DNA from: Pseudonocardia sp. CNS-139
Lineage (GTDB): Bacteria; Actinomycetota; Actinomycetes; Mycobacteriales; Pseudonocardiaceae
Reading direction: 5' to 3'
Assembly (NCBI GenBank): GCA_001942415.1
Contig: MKJX01000220.1
Location: forward strand, 1 to 36,679
Length of the DNA stretch: 36,679 bases
Notes under the pieces: model-generated
What the model was told of the DNA's origin: nothing
The model's database searches: none
What the model saw: the letters and a program-made list of their open reading frames with translations, nothing else
Shown here: positions 7,395-15,551 of the stretch, piece by piece
Numbering within the stretch: position 1 is the stretch's first letter
How the letters are laid out: each line of letters starts with the position of its first letter
Translations under genes and position numbers: made by a program

Positions 7395-7949
7395 TCAGAG
7401 ATACTGCCCGGTCCCGCGGCCGAGCCCGGTCTCGGGGCCGGGCTGCTGCGGCATCGCCCCGGGCGGCAGGCCGCGGCGCATCTGCTCCAGCTGCGCCCGC
7501 GCCGCCATCTGCTGCGCGAACAGCGCCGTCTGGATGCCGTGGAAGAGGCCCTCCAGCCAGCCGACCAGCTGGGCCTGTGCGATGCGCAGCTCGGCGTCGG
7601 ACGGGATGGAGTCGTCCGTGAACGGCAGGCTCAGCCGGTGCAGCTCCTCGCGGAGCTCCGGCGCGAGCCCGTCCTCCAGCTCCTTGATGGAGTTCTCGTG
7701 GATCTCCTTGAGCCGGGCCCGCGACGCCTCGTCGAGCGGCGCGGCCCGCACCTCCTCCAGGAGCTGCTTGATCATGGTGCCGATCCGCATGACCTTGCCG
7801 GGCTGCTCGACCATCGAGCCCACCCCCTGCTCGTCGTCCTCGTCGGACTGCGGCACCCGCGCCATGCCCACCGGCCGCCCGTCCGGCCCGATGACCATCA
7901 CCTGCTGGTCGCCGTTGTCGCTGCCGTGCTGCCCCGTTGGCTGGCTCAT
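7395..7949 (-). CDS. bpa: Bacterial proteasome activator Bpa
   Basis: 184 residues, matching Rv3780/Bpa (PafE). The central four-helix region (MVEQPGKVMRIGTMIKQLLE to GLFHGIQTALFAQQMAARAQ) is conserved. The C-terminus ends GTGQYL, the GQYL motif by which Bpa and Mpa dock into the 20S proteasome alpha-ring pockets. Bpa is an ATP-independent ring that opens the proteasome gate for certain unfolded substrates such as HspR in mycobacteria. Its presence implies a 20S proteasome elsewhere in the genome. It lies next to the wzm operon as in M. tuberculosis, but is separated from it by two hairpins and an own promoter for wzm. The start is ATG 7949; TACGGT lies 6 nt upstream. Confidence 0.93.
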   Translation of the reverse strand: MSQPTGQHGSDNGDQQVMVIGPDGRPVGMARVPQSDEDDEQGVGSMVEQPGKVMRIGTMIKQLLEEVRAAPLDEASRARLKEIHENSIKELEDGLAPELREELHRLSLPFTDDSIPSDAELRIAQAQLVGWLEGLFHGIQTALFAQQMAARAQLEQMRRGLPPGAMPQQPGPETGLGRGTGQYL

Positions 7950-7955
7950 GCCCCT

Positions 7956-7961
7956 ACCGTA
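7956..7961 (-). promoter_or_regulatory. -10 hexamer TACGGT of bpa
   Basis: TACGGT ends 6 nt before the bpa ATG. The intervening AGGGGC could alternatively act as a weak ribosome binding site if transcription starts further upstream. Confidence 0.45.
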
Positions 7962-7978
7962 TCCGGACCGGGACGCCG

Positions 7979-8962
7979 CTAGCGGACCAGCAGGAGCTTG
8001 CCGACCACACCGCCCGCGTCGAGCATCCGGTGCGCCTCCCGCGCGTCCGGCAGCGGCACCGTGGCGTGCACGACCGGCCGCACCCGCCCGTCCGCGACGA
8101 GCGGCCACACCTGCTCCCGCACGCCCGCGACCACCGCCGCCTTGCCGCTCGGCCCGTCCACCGGGCGGCTGCGCAGCGCCGTCGCCGCCACGCTGGCCCG
8201 CTTGACGAGCAGCTTGCTGAGGTTGATCTCGGTCTTCGCGCCGGTCTGCATCCCGATGATGACGAGCCGCCCGTCGGCCGCGAGCGCGTCGATGTTCGCG
8301 CCGAGCGCCTTCGCGCCCAGGATGTCCAGGATCACGTCGGCGCCGTGGCCGTCGGTGGCCTTCGCCAGCTCGGCCGGGACGTCGTCGTGGTAGTCGATCA
8401 CGATGTCGGCGCCCAGCTCGCGGCAGCGCTCCGCCCGGTCCGGGGCGGCCGTGGCCGCGACGCGCGCGCCGAGCGCCTTCGCCACCTGGATCGCGTGCGT
8501 CCCGATGCCGCTCGTCCCGCCCTGCACCAGGAACGTCTCGCCGGCCGCGAGCCGGCCCAGCCGCACCACGTTCGACCACACCGTGCAGGCCACCTCCGGC
8601 AGCCCGGCCGCCTCGGTCAGCGTGACGCCGTCCGGGACGGGCAGCACCTGCACGGCCGGCACCGCGACCTTCTCCGCGTAGCCGCCGCCGGACAGCAGCG
8701 CGCACACCTCGTCACCGACCTGCCAGCCCGCGACATCGCCCTCGCCGACGGCGGCGATCCGGCCAGAGCACTCCAGGCCGAGCACGGGCGAGGCCCCGGC
8801 CGGCGGCGGGTACATGCCCTGTCGCTGGAGCAGGTCGGCGCGGTTGACCGCGCTCGCCGCCACGTCGACGAGCACCTCGCCGGGCCCGGGCACGGGGTCC
8901 GGGACCTCGGTCCACTCCAGCACGTCCGGCCCGCCCGGCTCCCGCACGGTGATCGCTCGCAT
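7979..8962 (-). CDS. NAD(P)H quinone oxidoreductase, zinc-independent MDR family
   Basis: 327 residues. GroES-like N-terminal domain (GPGEVLVDVAASAVNRADLLQ, PVLGLECSGRIAAVG, VGDEVCALL) and Rossmann domain (LVQGGTSGIGTHAIQVAKALG) place it in the quinone oxidoreductase / PIG3 branch of the medium-chain dehydrogenase superfamily. It lacks the catalytic zinc ligands of alcohol dehydrogenases. The likely role is NADPH-dependent reduction of quinones or enones in the cytoplasm. It corresponds in family and neighbourhood to Rv3777. It is divergent from the GNAT gene. The ATG at 8962 has TAGCGT 7 nt upstream. The frame is intact. Confidence 0.85.
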   Translation of the reverse strand: MRAITVREPGGPDVLEWTEVPDPVPGPGEVLVDVAASAVNRADLLQRQGMYPPPAGASPVLGLECSGRIAAVGEGDVAGWQVGDEVCALLSGGGYAEKVAVPAVQVLPVPDGVTLTEAAGLPEVACTVWSNVVRLGRLAAGETFLVQGGTSGIGTHAIQVAKALGARVAATAAPDRAERCRELGADIVIDYHDDVPAELAKATDGHGADVILDILGAKALGANIDALAADGRLVIIGMQTGAKTEINLSKLLVKRASVAATALRSRPVDGPSGKAAVVAGVREQVWPLVADGRVRPVVHATVPLPDAREAHRMLDAGGVVGKLLLVR

Positions 8963-8969
8963 GCCCGCC

Positions 8970-8975
8970 ACGCTA
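8970..8975 (-). promoter_or_regulatory. -10 hexamer TAGCGT of the quinone oxidoreductase gene
   Basis: TAGCGT ends 7 nt before ATG 8962; leaderless arrangement. Confidence 0.5.
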
Positions 8976-9017
8976 TTCGCTCGTACCCGGCCCGGCCGAT
9001 CGGGCAGGGTGCTGCGC

Positions 9018-9659
9018 GTGACGCACCCCGACCCGTGGCCGCTGCGCCACCTCGTCCTGCGCACCCCCCGCCTGGAGCTGCGCCCGGACGACGACGCGGG
9101 GCTGCTGGAGCTGGTGGCGGAGGCACGCCGCGGCGTCCATCCGCCGGAGCGGATGCCGTTCGTCGTGCCGTGGACCGACGACCCGCCCGACCGGCTCGGC
9201 GTCGAGACGCTGCGGTTCCACTGGCTGCAGCGGGCGTCGGTCGGCCCGGACGACTGGCCGCTCAACCTCCTCGTGCGCCTGGACGGGCGGGTGATCGGGT
9301 CGCAGGGCGTGCACGGCACGCACTTCGCCGTCGTCCGGAGCGTCCTGACCGGCTCGTGGATCGGCCTGCGGCACCAGGGCCGGGGCATCGGCACCGAGAT
9401 GCGCGCGGCCGTGCTGGCCTTCGCGTTCGACCACCTCGGCGCCGTGCGGGCGCGCTCGGGCGCGTTCACCGACAACCTCGCGTCGCTGCGGGTGTCCGAA
9501 CGCCTCGGGTACCGCCGCAACGGGTCCGAGTGGGTGCCGCGCCGCGGCGTGCCGGCCGAGCAGGTGCGGCTCGTCGTCACCCCCGAGACGTTCGTGCGGC
9601 CGGACTGGGAGCTGGAGGTCGACGGCCTCGACGCCTGCCGGCCGCTGCTGGGTCTCTGA
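9018..9659 (+). CDS. GNAT family N-acetyltransferase (RimJ/RimL-like)
   Basis: 213 residues. It opens LRTPRLELRPDDDAGLLELV, the usual start of RimJ/RimL-type GNAT enzymes. It has the acetyl-CoA binding motif GLRHQGRGIGTEMRAAVL (Q/RxxGxG) near residue 120 and the late block TDNLASLRVSERLGYRRNG, in which an Asn-x-x-Ser helps hold CoA. The substrate is not evident; the family includes ribosomal-protein and small-molecule acetylators. The GTG start at 9018 is chosen because CAGGGT lies 7 nt upstream, a weak form of the leaderless box; the next candidate would cut into the conserved N-terminus. It converges on the cupin gene with 4 nt between the two coding regions. Confidence 0.82.
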   Translation: MTHPDPWPLRHLVLRTPRLELRPDDDAGLLELVAEARRGVHPPERMPFVVPWTDDPPDRLGVETLRFHWLQRASVGPDDWPLNLLVRLDGRVIGSQGVHGTHFAVVRSVLTGSWIGLRHQGRGIGTEMRAAVLAFAFDHLGAVRARSGAFTDNLASLRVSERLGYRRNGSEWVPRRGVPAEQVRLVVTPETFVRPDWELEVDGLDACRPLLGL

Positions 9660-9663
9660 CCCG

Positions 9664-10194
9664 TCAGTAGGGCAGGTCGGCGTCCACCCAGCCGCCGTGC
9701 TCCTCGGCGTTGTCGAGGATCTTCTGCCAGCGGGCCGGGCTGCGTTCGGTCTCGCGGAAGTCGGTGCGCGTCGCGTGCCGGAACTCCAGCACCTCCACCC
9801 CCTCGGCGCCGGCCGTGTACCCGTACGCCTTGCCGGCCGGGATGAAGAACCCGCCGCCGGGCCCGATCTCCCGCCTGCCCAGGATCGCGAGGCCGCGCAG
9901 CACGTAGTAGAGGCAGTCGGCGTCGTGGGTGTGCGCCGGGAGGATGTAGCCGGGAGCGAGGTAGACGCGCACGATGCTGAACCCGGTCTCGCCGGCGTGG
10001 CAGAAGGGCACCAGCGAGCGCAGCCCGTTGGACATCGACCCCGCGGCGAACTCCTCGCCCGGCCCCGGCGTGTACACGACCTCGGTGAACATGTCCCGCA
10101 GGCGGTGCACGGGCTCCCCGGTGAAGATCGAGAACTCGTCCGGTGCGGGAAGGGCGCTCGCCGTGTCCGGGGTGCGGTCTGCCGTGGTGGTCAT
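9664..10194 (-). CDS. Cupin domain protein
   Basis: 176 residues with a single cupin barrel. The first cupin motif is LAPGYILPAHTHDADCLYYVLRG (His-x-His plus downstream residues near 95-110) and the second is GGGFFIPAGKAYGYTAGAEGVEVLEFRH. A metal site from the His pair is plausible. No catalytic role can be assigned; similar proteins include dioxygenase-like and sensory cupins. The ATG at 10194 has a good GGAGGA ribosome binding site with normal spacing, so this gene, unlike many neighbours, has a 5' leader. Confidence 0.75.
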   Translation of the reverse strand: MTTTADRTPDTASALPAPDEFSIFTGEPVHRLRDMFTEVVYTPGPGEEFAAGSMSNGLRSLVPFCHAGETGFSIVRVYLAPGYILPAHTHDADCLYYVLRGLAILGRREIGPGGGFFIPAGKAYGYTAGAEGVEVLEFRHATRTDFRETERSPARWQKILDNAEEHGGWVDADLPY

Positions 10195-10294
10195 GGATGT
10201 CCTCCGTGCTGCGTCGCAGGTGCCTCGACGCTATGCGCGGGACCCCGGCTTGCCCAGGGGGCGTTCCACGGACCGGGAGCAGCGCCTTTGTGGC

Positions 10295-11228
10295 TCAGCC
10301 CAGGTCGACGCCACGGGAGAACGTGTCGCAGCGGGCCGGGTCGCCCGTCTGGTAGCCCGTGGAGTACCAGCGCTCGCGCTGGGCGGAGCTGCCGTGGCTG
10401 AACTGGCTCTCGTCCACCCGGCCGCCGCCGAGCTGGCTCTGGATGAAGTCGTCCCCGATGCGCTGGGCGGTGTCGAGCGCGGCGTTCACGTCGGCCCGGG
10501 TGACATCGGTGATCAGCGGCCGTCCGGACGCGGTCGGCACCGACTCGGCGTGGTTGGCCCACACGCCCGCGTAGCAGTCGGCCTGCAGCTCCAGCCGCAC
10601 CGAGCCGGACGCGGGCCGGTCTCGCCCGGCCGCACCCGGTCGGACGTGCCGAGCAGGGTCTGGACGTGGTGCCCGTACTCGTGCGCGATGACGTACGCCC
10701 GCGCGAACGGGCCGCCCTCGGCGCCGAAGCGCGTCTCCAGCTCGCGGAAGAACGTCAGGTCGATGTAGACCTCGTTGTCGGCGGGGCAGTAGAAGGGCCC
10801 GACGTCGGACGTGGCGCTGCCGCAGCCGGTGCGCACCGCGCCGGAGAAGAAGTTGGTGCGCGGGGGCTGGTAGGTGATGCCCGAGCGGGCGAACGTGTCG
10901 CTCCAGTAGCCGTCGAGCGAGTTGACGACGGCGACGACCTCGCAGTCCAGCTGGGTGTTGGCCTGCTCGCCGGTGCGGCAGCTCGACGCCGCCGTGGAGG
11001 TGTCGGCCGACTGGCCGGCGGGCAGCCCGTGAGGCCGCCGGGCAGGCCGAGCCCGCCCCCGCCCGCACCGCCGCCGATCTGGGAGAGCAGGAAGTACAGG
11101 ATCAGCCCGACGATGCCGAGGCCGCCGCCGCCGATGGCGACCCGACCGCCGAGGCCGCCCCCACCGCCACCGCCCCGCAGATCGTCGATCTGCGAGGTGT
11201 CGAGATCGGCGTTCTCGTCGAACCGCAT
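10295..11228 (-). CDS. YpfJ-type neutral zinc metallopeptidase, membrane-anchored (two apparent frameshifts)
   Basis: About 312 residues after joining frames. The N-terminus MRFDENADLDTSQIDDLRGG, a glycine stretch and one transmembrane helix (GGGLGIVGLILYFLLSQIGG) match the YpfJ family (PF04228). The catalytic region has AYVIAHEYGHHVQTLLG, which contains the HExxH zinc motif, and ELQADCYAGVWANHAE supplies the third zinc ligand region. GGRVDESQFSHGSSAQRERW is the conserved C-terminal block. The frame changes near 11030 and near 10620. The peptidase domain is expected outside the membrane; substrates of the family are unknown. The ATG at 11228 has GGGAGGC upstream. Confidence 0.86.
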
Positions 11229-11336
11229 GGCTGCCTCCCGCGTCCGGCGTGATCCCACCACATCCCGCCCGCCGCTGTTCCGCGGACCGCGCGCGGTCGT
11301 CACCGTCCGTTCATGCTCGCCTGATGGGGTGATGCC

Positions 11337-12507
11337 ATGCCGCGCCGCTCCCTCGCGATCACCGCTGTCGCGCTCGCCGCGGCGGCCGGTCCCGTGCTGT
11401 TCGCCGGGCCCGCTGCCGCCACCTCGCCGGAACAGATCCGCGTCGCGACGTTCAACGCGTCGCTCAACCGGGCCGTCGAGGGCGAGCTCGTCGCCGACCT
11501 CTCGACCCCGGACGACCCGCAGGCCCGCGAGGTCGCCGAGGTCGTCCAGCGGGTCCGCCCGGACGTCCTGCTGATCAACGAGTTCGACTACGCGCCCGCC
11601 GCCGTCGACCTCTTCCGCGACAACTACCTGGAGCGCGGCCAGAACGGCGCCCGGCCGATCGAGTACCGGCACGCGTTCATCGCGCCGTCCAACACGGGCG
11701 TGCCCAGCGGCTTCGACCTCAACAACAACGGCACGATCGCCGGCGGCGACGACGCGCTCGGCTTCGGGGCGTTCCCCGGCCAGTACGGGATGCTCGTGCT
11801 CTCCCGCTACCCGATCGACACCGACGCGGTGCGGACGTTCAAGGACTTCCTCTGGAAGGACCTCCCCGCTCCCGCATCCCCACCGGCTTCTACGCGCCGG
11901 AGGAGCAGGCGATCCTGCCGCTGTCGTCCAAGTCGCACTGGGACGTCCCGGTGCGGGTCGGCAAGCGGACCGTGCACGTGCTGGCCAGCCACCCGACCCC
12001 GCCGACGTTCGACGGTCCCGAGGACCGCAACGGCCTGCGCAACGCCGACGAGATCGCGTTCTGGCGGCTCTACGTGCAGCCGGGCCGGGAGAGCAGGGCG
12101 CTCTACGACGACGAGGGCCGCCGCGGCGGGCTCGCGCCGGCGAGCGGTTCGTCGTGCTCGGCGACATGAACTCCGACCCGTTCGACGGCGACTCGGTCCG
12201 CGGCGCCGCCCAGCAGCTGCTCACCGCGCACCGCGTGATCGACCCGGCCCCGGCGTCGGAGGGCGCGGTCGAGGCCGCCCGGGTGCAGGGCGGCCCGAAC
12301 CTCACCCACCGCGGCGACCCGCGCTTCGACACCGCCGACTTCGGCGAGCCCGCTCCCGGCAATCTCCGGGTGGACTACGCGGTCCCGTCCAAGCCGATGC
12401 AGGTGGTCGGCAGCGGGGTGTTCTGGCCGCTCGCCGCGGACCCGCTGGCCCGCCTCAACGACGCCTCCGACCACCACGCCACCTGGGTCGACCTGCGGGT
12501 GCGCTGA
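11337..12507 (+). CDS. Secreted endonuclease/exonuclease/phosphatase family protein (two apparent frameshifts)
   Basis: About 390 residues. It starts with a signal peptide (MPRRSLAITAVALAAAAG, then VLFAGPAAATSPEQ) with a twin arginine but no full Tat consensus, so Sec or Tat export is possible. The catalytic fold shows RVATFNASLNR, PDVLLINEFDY (metal-binding Glu), TVHVLASHPTPP, FVVLGDMNSDPFDGDS (catalytic Asp/Asn) and DASDHHATWVDLRV (catalytic His), all expected of the Mg-dependent endonuclease/exonuclease/phosphatase superfamily. The substrate could be nucleic acid or a phospho-ester. Frames change near 11868 and near 12133. The SDH-type catalytic end is present, so the gene would be active if the frameshifts are errors. 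Confidence 0.85.
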
Positions 12508-12523
12508 GCCGCCCCCACCGGGC

Positions 12524-12529
12524 TACCCT
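12524..12529 (+). promoter_or_regulatory. -10 hexamer TACCCT of tRNA-Ser(UGA)
   Basis: TACCCT ends 14 nt before the mature 5' end of the tRNA, giving a short precursor leader of about 7 nt. Confidence 0.5.
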
Positions 12530-12543
12530 TCCCACGCGACTCG

Positions 12544-12628
12544 GGAAGCGTGGCAGAGCGGCCGAATGCACTCGCCTTGAAAGCGAGAGACCCGCAAGGG
12601 TCCGGGGGTTCAAATCCCTCCGCTTCCG
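12544..12628 (+). tRNA. tRNA-Ser (anticodon TGA)
   Basis: 85-nt type II tRNA. The acceptor arm GGAAGCG pairs with CGCTTCC, with discriminator G. The anticodon stem-loop is CTCGC-CTTGAAA-GCGAG, so the anticodon is TGA. There is a long variable arm and a GGTTCAAAT T-loop. Confidence 0.95.
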
Positions 12629-12634
12629 CACGGG

Positions 12635-12682
12635 GTCAACACCCTGGTCGATGGAGCAGTCCAGCTCGATCAGGGTGTTGAC
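12635..12682. repeat. 12-bp perfect inverted repeat after tRNA-Ser
   Basis: GTCAACACCCTG (12635-12646) and its exact reverse complement CAGGGTGTTGAC (12671-12682) flank 24 nt; pairing can extend inward through TCGA after one mismatch. There is no T-run. It lies between tRNA-Ser and a duplicated piece of its 3' end. Confidence 0.7.
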
Positions 12683-12724
12683 GGCGCCTGTGACATGGCC
12701 TGGGTTGCGCCCGCTGAGTGCCAA

Positions 12725-12746
12725 GGGTCTCGATCCCTCCGCTTCC
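12725..12746 (+). repeat. Duplicated 3' end of tRNA-Ser(UGA), att-like scar
   Basis: ATCCCTCCGCTTCC at 12733-12746 repeats exactly the last part of the tRNA (12614-12627), 119 nt away. The preceding 8 nt match at the first four (GGGT). A direct repeat of a tRNA 3' end is what an integrase attachment site leaves behind. Confidence 0.55.
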
Positions 12747-12773
12747 ACCTCATGACGCCCAATCCCCTGGGGG

Positions 12774-13549
12774 TCACCGCACCACCAGCCCCGCCGTCAC
12801 GTTGGTCATCGAGCCGGTGATCCCGGCCGCCCGGTCGGACGCGAGGAACGCCGCCGTCTCCACGACCTCGGCCAGCCGCGGGCGCGGCGCAGCACCGACA
12901 TCCCCGCGATCATGTCCAGTGCCGCCTGCGCCTCGGTGTCCGGGTTGACCGCCGTGAGGTCGGCCGTCATGAGCGTCTCCTCGACGCCCGCCGTCCAGAT
13001 GCCGCAGACCCGCACCCCGTGCGGCCCGACCTCGGCGGCCAGGTACCGCATGAACGACTCGACCGCGGCGTCGGCCGGGCCCGTGCTGCCCATCCCGGGG
13101 AACGCGCCGGCGCCGGACGCGCTGTTCAGGTGCAGCACCACCCCAGAGCCCTGCGCGACCATCTGCCGGGCGGCCGCGCGGGCGGTGAGGAAGTTGCTGG
13201 TCAGGCCGTTGACCGTGGCGCGCAGCACGTCCTCGGTGCGCATCTCCACCAGCGGCGTGCCCTGCACGTCGCCGCGGCTGACCAGGTTGAACGACACGTC
13301 CACCCGCCCGGTCCGGGCGACGATCGCGGCGACGTGCTCGTCCACCGCCCGCTCGTCCGTCGCGTCGAGCACGGTGACGTCGGCGCTGCCGCCGGCGTCC
13401 GCGATGTCCTTCGCGATCGCGTCGAGCGGGCCGCGGGTGCGTCCGGCGAGGAACACACCGGCGCCCTCGCGGGCGAAGGTGCGGGCCACGCCGCCACCGA
13501 TCCCGCCCCCGCCGTAGACGATCGCGATCTTGCCGTCGAGCATGCCCAT
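12774..13549 (-). CDS. SDR family oxidoreductase (one apparent frameshift)
   Basis: About 259 residues after frame joining. The N-terminus GKIAIVYGGGGIGGGVARTFAREGA is a variant of the TGxxxGIG NAD(P) motif (GGGGIGGG). It has VDVSFNLVSRGDVQG and LNSASGAGAFPGMG, and the family's usual YxxxK pair is not clear: the equivalent stretch reads GPADAAVESFMRYLAAE, lacking the Tyr and Lys. The frame changes near 12893 (a C run one base short), and the joined end is LAEVVETAAFLASDRAAGIT plus GSMTNVTAGLVVR. It is an atypical or catalytically divergent SDR. Its ATG has GGACGGGGAC upstream. It points away from the remnant at 13633. Confidence 0.82.
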
Positions 13550-13632
13550 GTCCGTCCCCGTCCTGCGTCGTTCTCCGTCGGTCGAGGGTGGAACGGCGCC
13601 GGTGGGGAGAACTCATCGGCCGGGCGGGCCGG

Positions 13633-13861
13633 TCAGCTCGACCCGGCGCCGTCCGGGTCGAGGGCGACGGCGCGAGCGACTCGGCGGCCCGCCGGAGGAT
13701 CTCGTTCATGGTCTCGTCCACGGACAGGCCCGACGCGTCCAGCCACAGCCCGGTCCGCGACGTCCCGGTCCGCAGGTCAGCGCGGTGAGCCGGTCCCTCG
13801 GGCCGAGCCGGCGCAACGCCTCGGGGGACGCCTCCGGGGGCATGCCGGCGGGCCCGGTCAC
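13633..13861 (-). pseudogene. Possible remnant of a kinase/AAA-type protein C-terminus
   Basis: On the minus strand, two or three frames together give PPEASPEALRRLGPRDRLTA, then TGTSRTGLWLDASGLSVDET and MNEILRRAAESLA. Codon bias looks real and the LWLDASGLSVDET stretch resembles the tail of P-loop kinase-like proteins, but no Walker A segment is present and the frame breaks at least twice. This may be a degraded gene, or a short gene hit by the same indels as its neighbours. Start and end are approximate. Apart from this and the promoter at 13926, I see nothing in the 408 bases between the SDR and MFS genes. Confidence 0.3.
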
Positions 13862-13925
13862 GACCCGCCGGGACCGGTCCCCCCTGGACCAGGGAATTCG
13901 GTGGGCCCCGGTCACGGCGGGCGGC

Positions 13926-13931
13926 TACCGT
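13926..13931 (+). promoter_or_regulatory. -10 hexamer TACCGT upstream of the MFS gene
   Basis: TACCGT ends 7 nt before ATG 13939, which opens a four-codon reading frame ahead of the transporter. Confidence 0.5.
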
Positions 13932-13938
13932 CGGGCGC

Positions 13939-13950
13939 ATGCCAGGTTGA
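13939..13950 (+). other. Candidate leaderless mini-ORF (Met-Pro-Gly-stop)
   Basis: ATG CCA GGT TGA at exactly the leaderless distance from TACCGT, in the same frame as the transporter's TTG at 13957. If real it would be translated first and the transporter by re-initiation 6 nt later. A one-base error that creates the stop is an alternative. Confidence 0.35.
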
Positions 13951-13956
13951 CGCACG

Positions 13957-15127
13957 TTGCCGCCCGCGGCCCGCCCGCTCGTCCGGCGCATGCTCGGATG
14001 GGCCCTGCTGGCCGACACCGTCCCGATCTACCCGCTCTACGCGCTCCTGTTCGTCGACTCCGGGCTGTCCGGCGCCGAGGTCTCGGCGCTGTTGGCGATC
14101 TGGTCGGGCGTCGGGTTCGTCGTCGAGGTGCCCTCCGGTGCGCTGGCCGACCGCTTCTCCCGCCGCAGCTGCCTGATCGTGGCCGGCGTGCTCCAGGCCG
14201 CCGCGTACGCGGTGTGGATGCTGGAGCCGAGCTTCGCCGGGTTCGCGGTCGGGTTCGTCCTCTGGGGGGTCGGCGGCTCGTTCGTCTCGGGAGCCCGCGA
14301 GGCACTGCTCTACGACGGGCTCGCCGCGGCCGGTGCGAAGGACCGGTACGCGCAGGTCAACGGCTGGGTCACGGCGCTGGAGCTGGGTGCCCAGTTCCCC
14401 GCGGCGGCGCTCGCGACCGTGCTGTTCGCGGCGGGCGGCTACCCGCTCGCCGGCTGGGTCAGCGTCGGCACCTGCCTCGGCGCGGCGGTTGTCGCCGCCC
14501 GCATCCCGGAGCCGCCGCGCCTCGCGGAGGAGAACGACGACGGCGCCGGCTACCTCGCCACGCTGCGCGCCGGAGTGGTGGAGGCGGCCCGGACGCGGCC
14601 GTGCGCGGGGTGCTCGTGGCGTCGGCGCTGGTCGCCGGCATCGACGCGGTCGAGGAGTACTTCACGCTCGTCATCGACGCGTGGGGGGTGCCGACGGCGC
14701 TCGTGCCGCTCGCGGGTGTGCCGATCGTCGCGGCGGGCATCGGCGGTGCTGCGCTCGCCGGGTGGACGAGCCGGCTGGGCCCGTGGGCGCTGGGCGCCGC
14801 GCTGGCCGTCGCGTTCGTGCTGTTCGGCGGTGCGGGGCTGGCCGGCCACCCGGCCGGGCTGGTCGCGGTGGCCCTCTTCTACGGCGGTTACCGGGCCGTG
14901 CTCGTCGTGGTGGACGCACGGCTGCAGGACCGGCTGGCGAGCGGCTCGCGGGCCACGGTGACGTCGGTGGCCGGGCTGGGCGCGAGCTGTCGGCGTTCGT
15001 GGTGTACGGCGCCTGGGCGGTGGGCGGGGTGCTCCCCGTGGCCGCGTACGGGCTGGTGGTGGCGCTGCTGCTGCCGTTGCTGCTGCGGGCGCGAACGCCC
15101 GTGGGCCCGGTGGTCCGGAGCGGGTAG
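13957..15127 (+). CDS. MFS transporter (two apparent frameshifts)
   Basis: About 390 residues with around 12 hydrophobic helices. The first half shows GWALLADTVPIYPLYALLFV, the loop 2-3 motif EVPSGALADRFSRR (MFS motif A, GxLaDrxGrR) and QVNGWVTALELGAQFPAAAL; the second half shows VLVASALVAGIDAVEEYFTL and VALFYGGYRAVLVVVDARLQ. It belongs to drug/proton antiporter-like MFS proteins; the substrate is unknown. Frames change near 14597 (a CGGG run apparently one G short) and near 14987. The TTG at 13957 is the first start after the in-frame stop of the mini-ORF, while ATG 13990 is an alternative. Confidence 0.82.
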
Positions 15128-15198
15128 CGACGCCCCCGGGAGCCGCTACCCGCCGGTGGAGAAGATGCGGATGGGGCGTCCGTGATACATGGTGTCGA

Positions 15199-15477
15199 TC
15201 ACTCGTTCGAGTGATCGACGTCACCATCGGCCGGATCGTCCGGCACGACCTCGGACGACCGGTGGCGGTACTCGCCGCCGTGGCCGGCCACCTCGTGCAG
15301 GTCGTAGTGGTGCACGATCTTCGGCCCGTCGTGCAGGTGCACGTAGCGGACGGTGCACGGGGCCGGCTCCGTGGGCTCCCGTGTGTCGACCCGCCCGTCC
15401 AGCGGGCCGCCGACGAACCAGTAGACGTCGCGCCCGCCGGCGAGCGACGGTTCCTCGCCCGTCACGCCGGCCACCAT
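15199..15477 (-). CDS. Small hypothetical protein
   Basis: 92 residues beginning MVAGVTGEEPSLAGGRDVYW. It contains FVGGPLDGRVDTREPTEPAP, YVHLHDGPKIVHHYDLHEVA and a highly charged tail (DDPADGDVDHSNE). I do not recognise a domain; the pattern FVGGPLDG resembles small actinobacterial and phage proteins of unknown function. It has several His residues but no clear metal motif. It is soluble and acidic. It converges on the MFS gene and lies 74 nt upstream of the M18 peptidase stop on the other side. The start is uncertain because no strong ribosome binding site is seen. Confidence 0.6.
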   Translation of the reverse strand: MVAGVTGEEPSLAGGRDVYWFVGGPLDGRVDTREPTEPAPCTVRYVHLHDGPKIVHHYDLHEVAGHGGEYRHRSSEVVPDDPADGDVDHSNE

Positions 15478-15551
15478 TGTCGCGGTTCCACCCGCACCAC
15501 GGTACGGGCGCGCACCGCGCCTGTGCAGCACCGGATCCCGCAGGATCCCGA

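Noticed and set aside
12455..12748. Minus-strand open frame over tRNA-Ser(UGA)
   Set aside because: It is the antisense of the tRNA and of the endonuclease-family gene's end; no ribosome binding site or domain.
12774..14018. One long minus-strand gene covering the SDR and the region above it
   Set aside because: The SDR has its own ATG with ribosome binding site; the upstream part is low-complexity and only partly coding-like.
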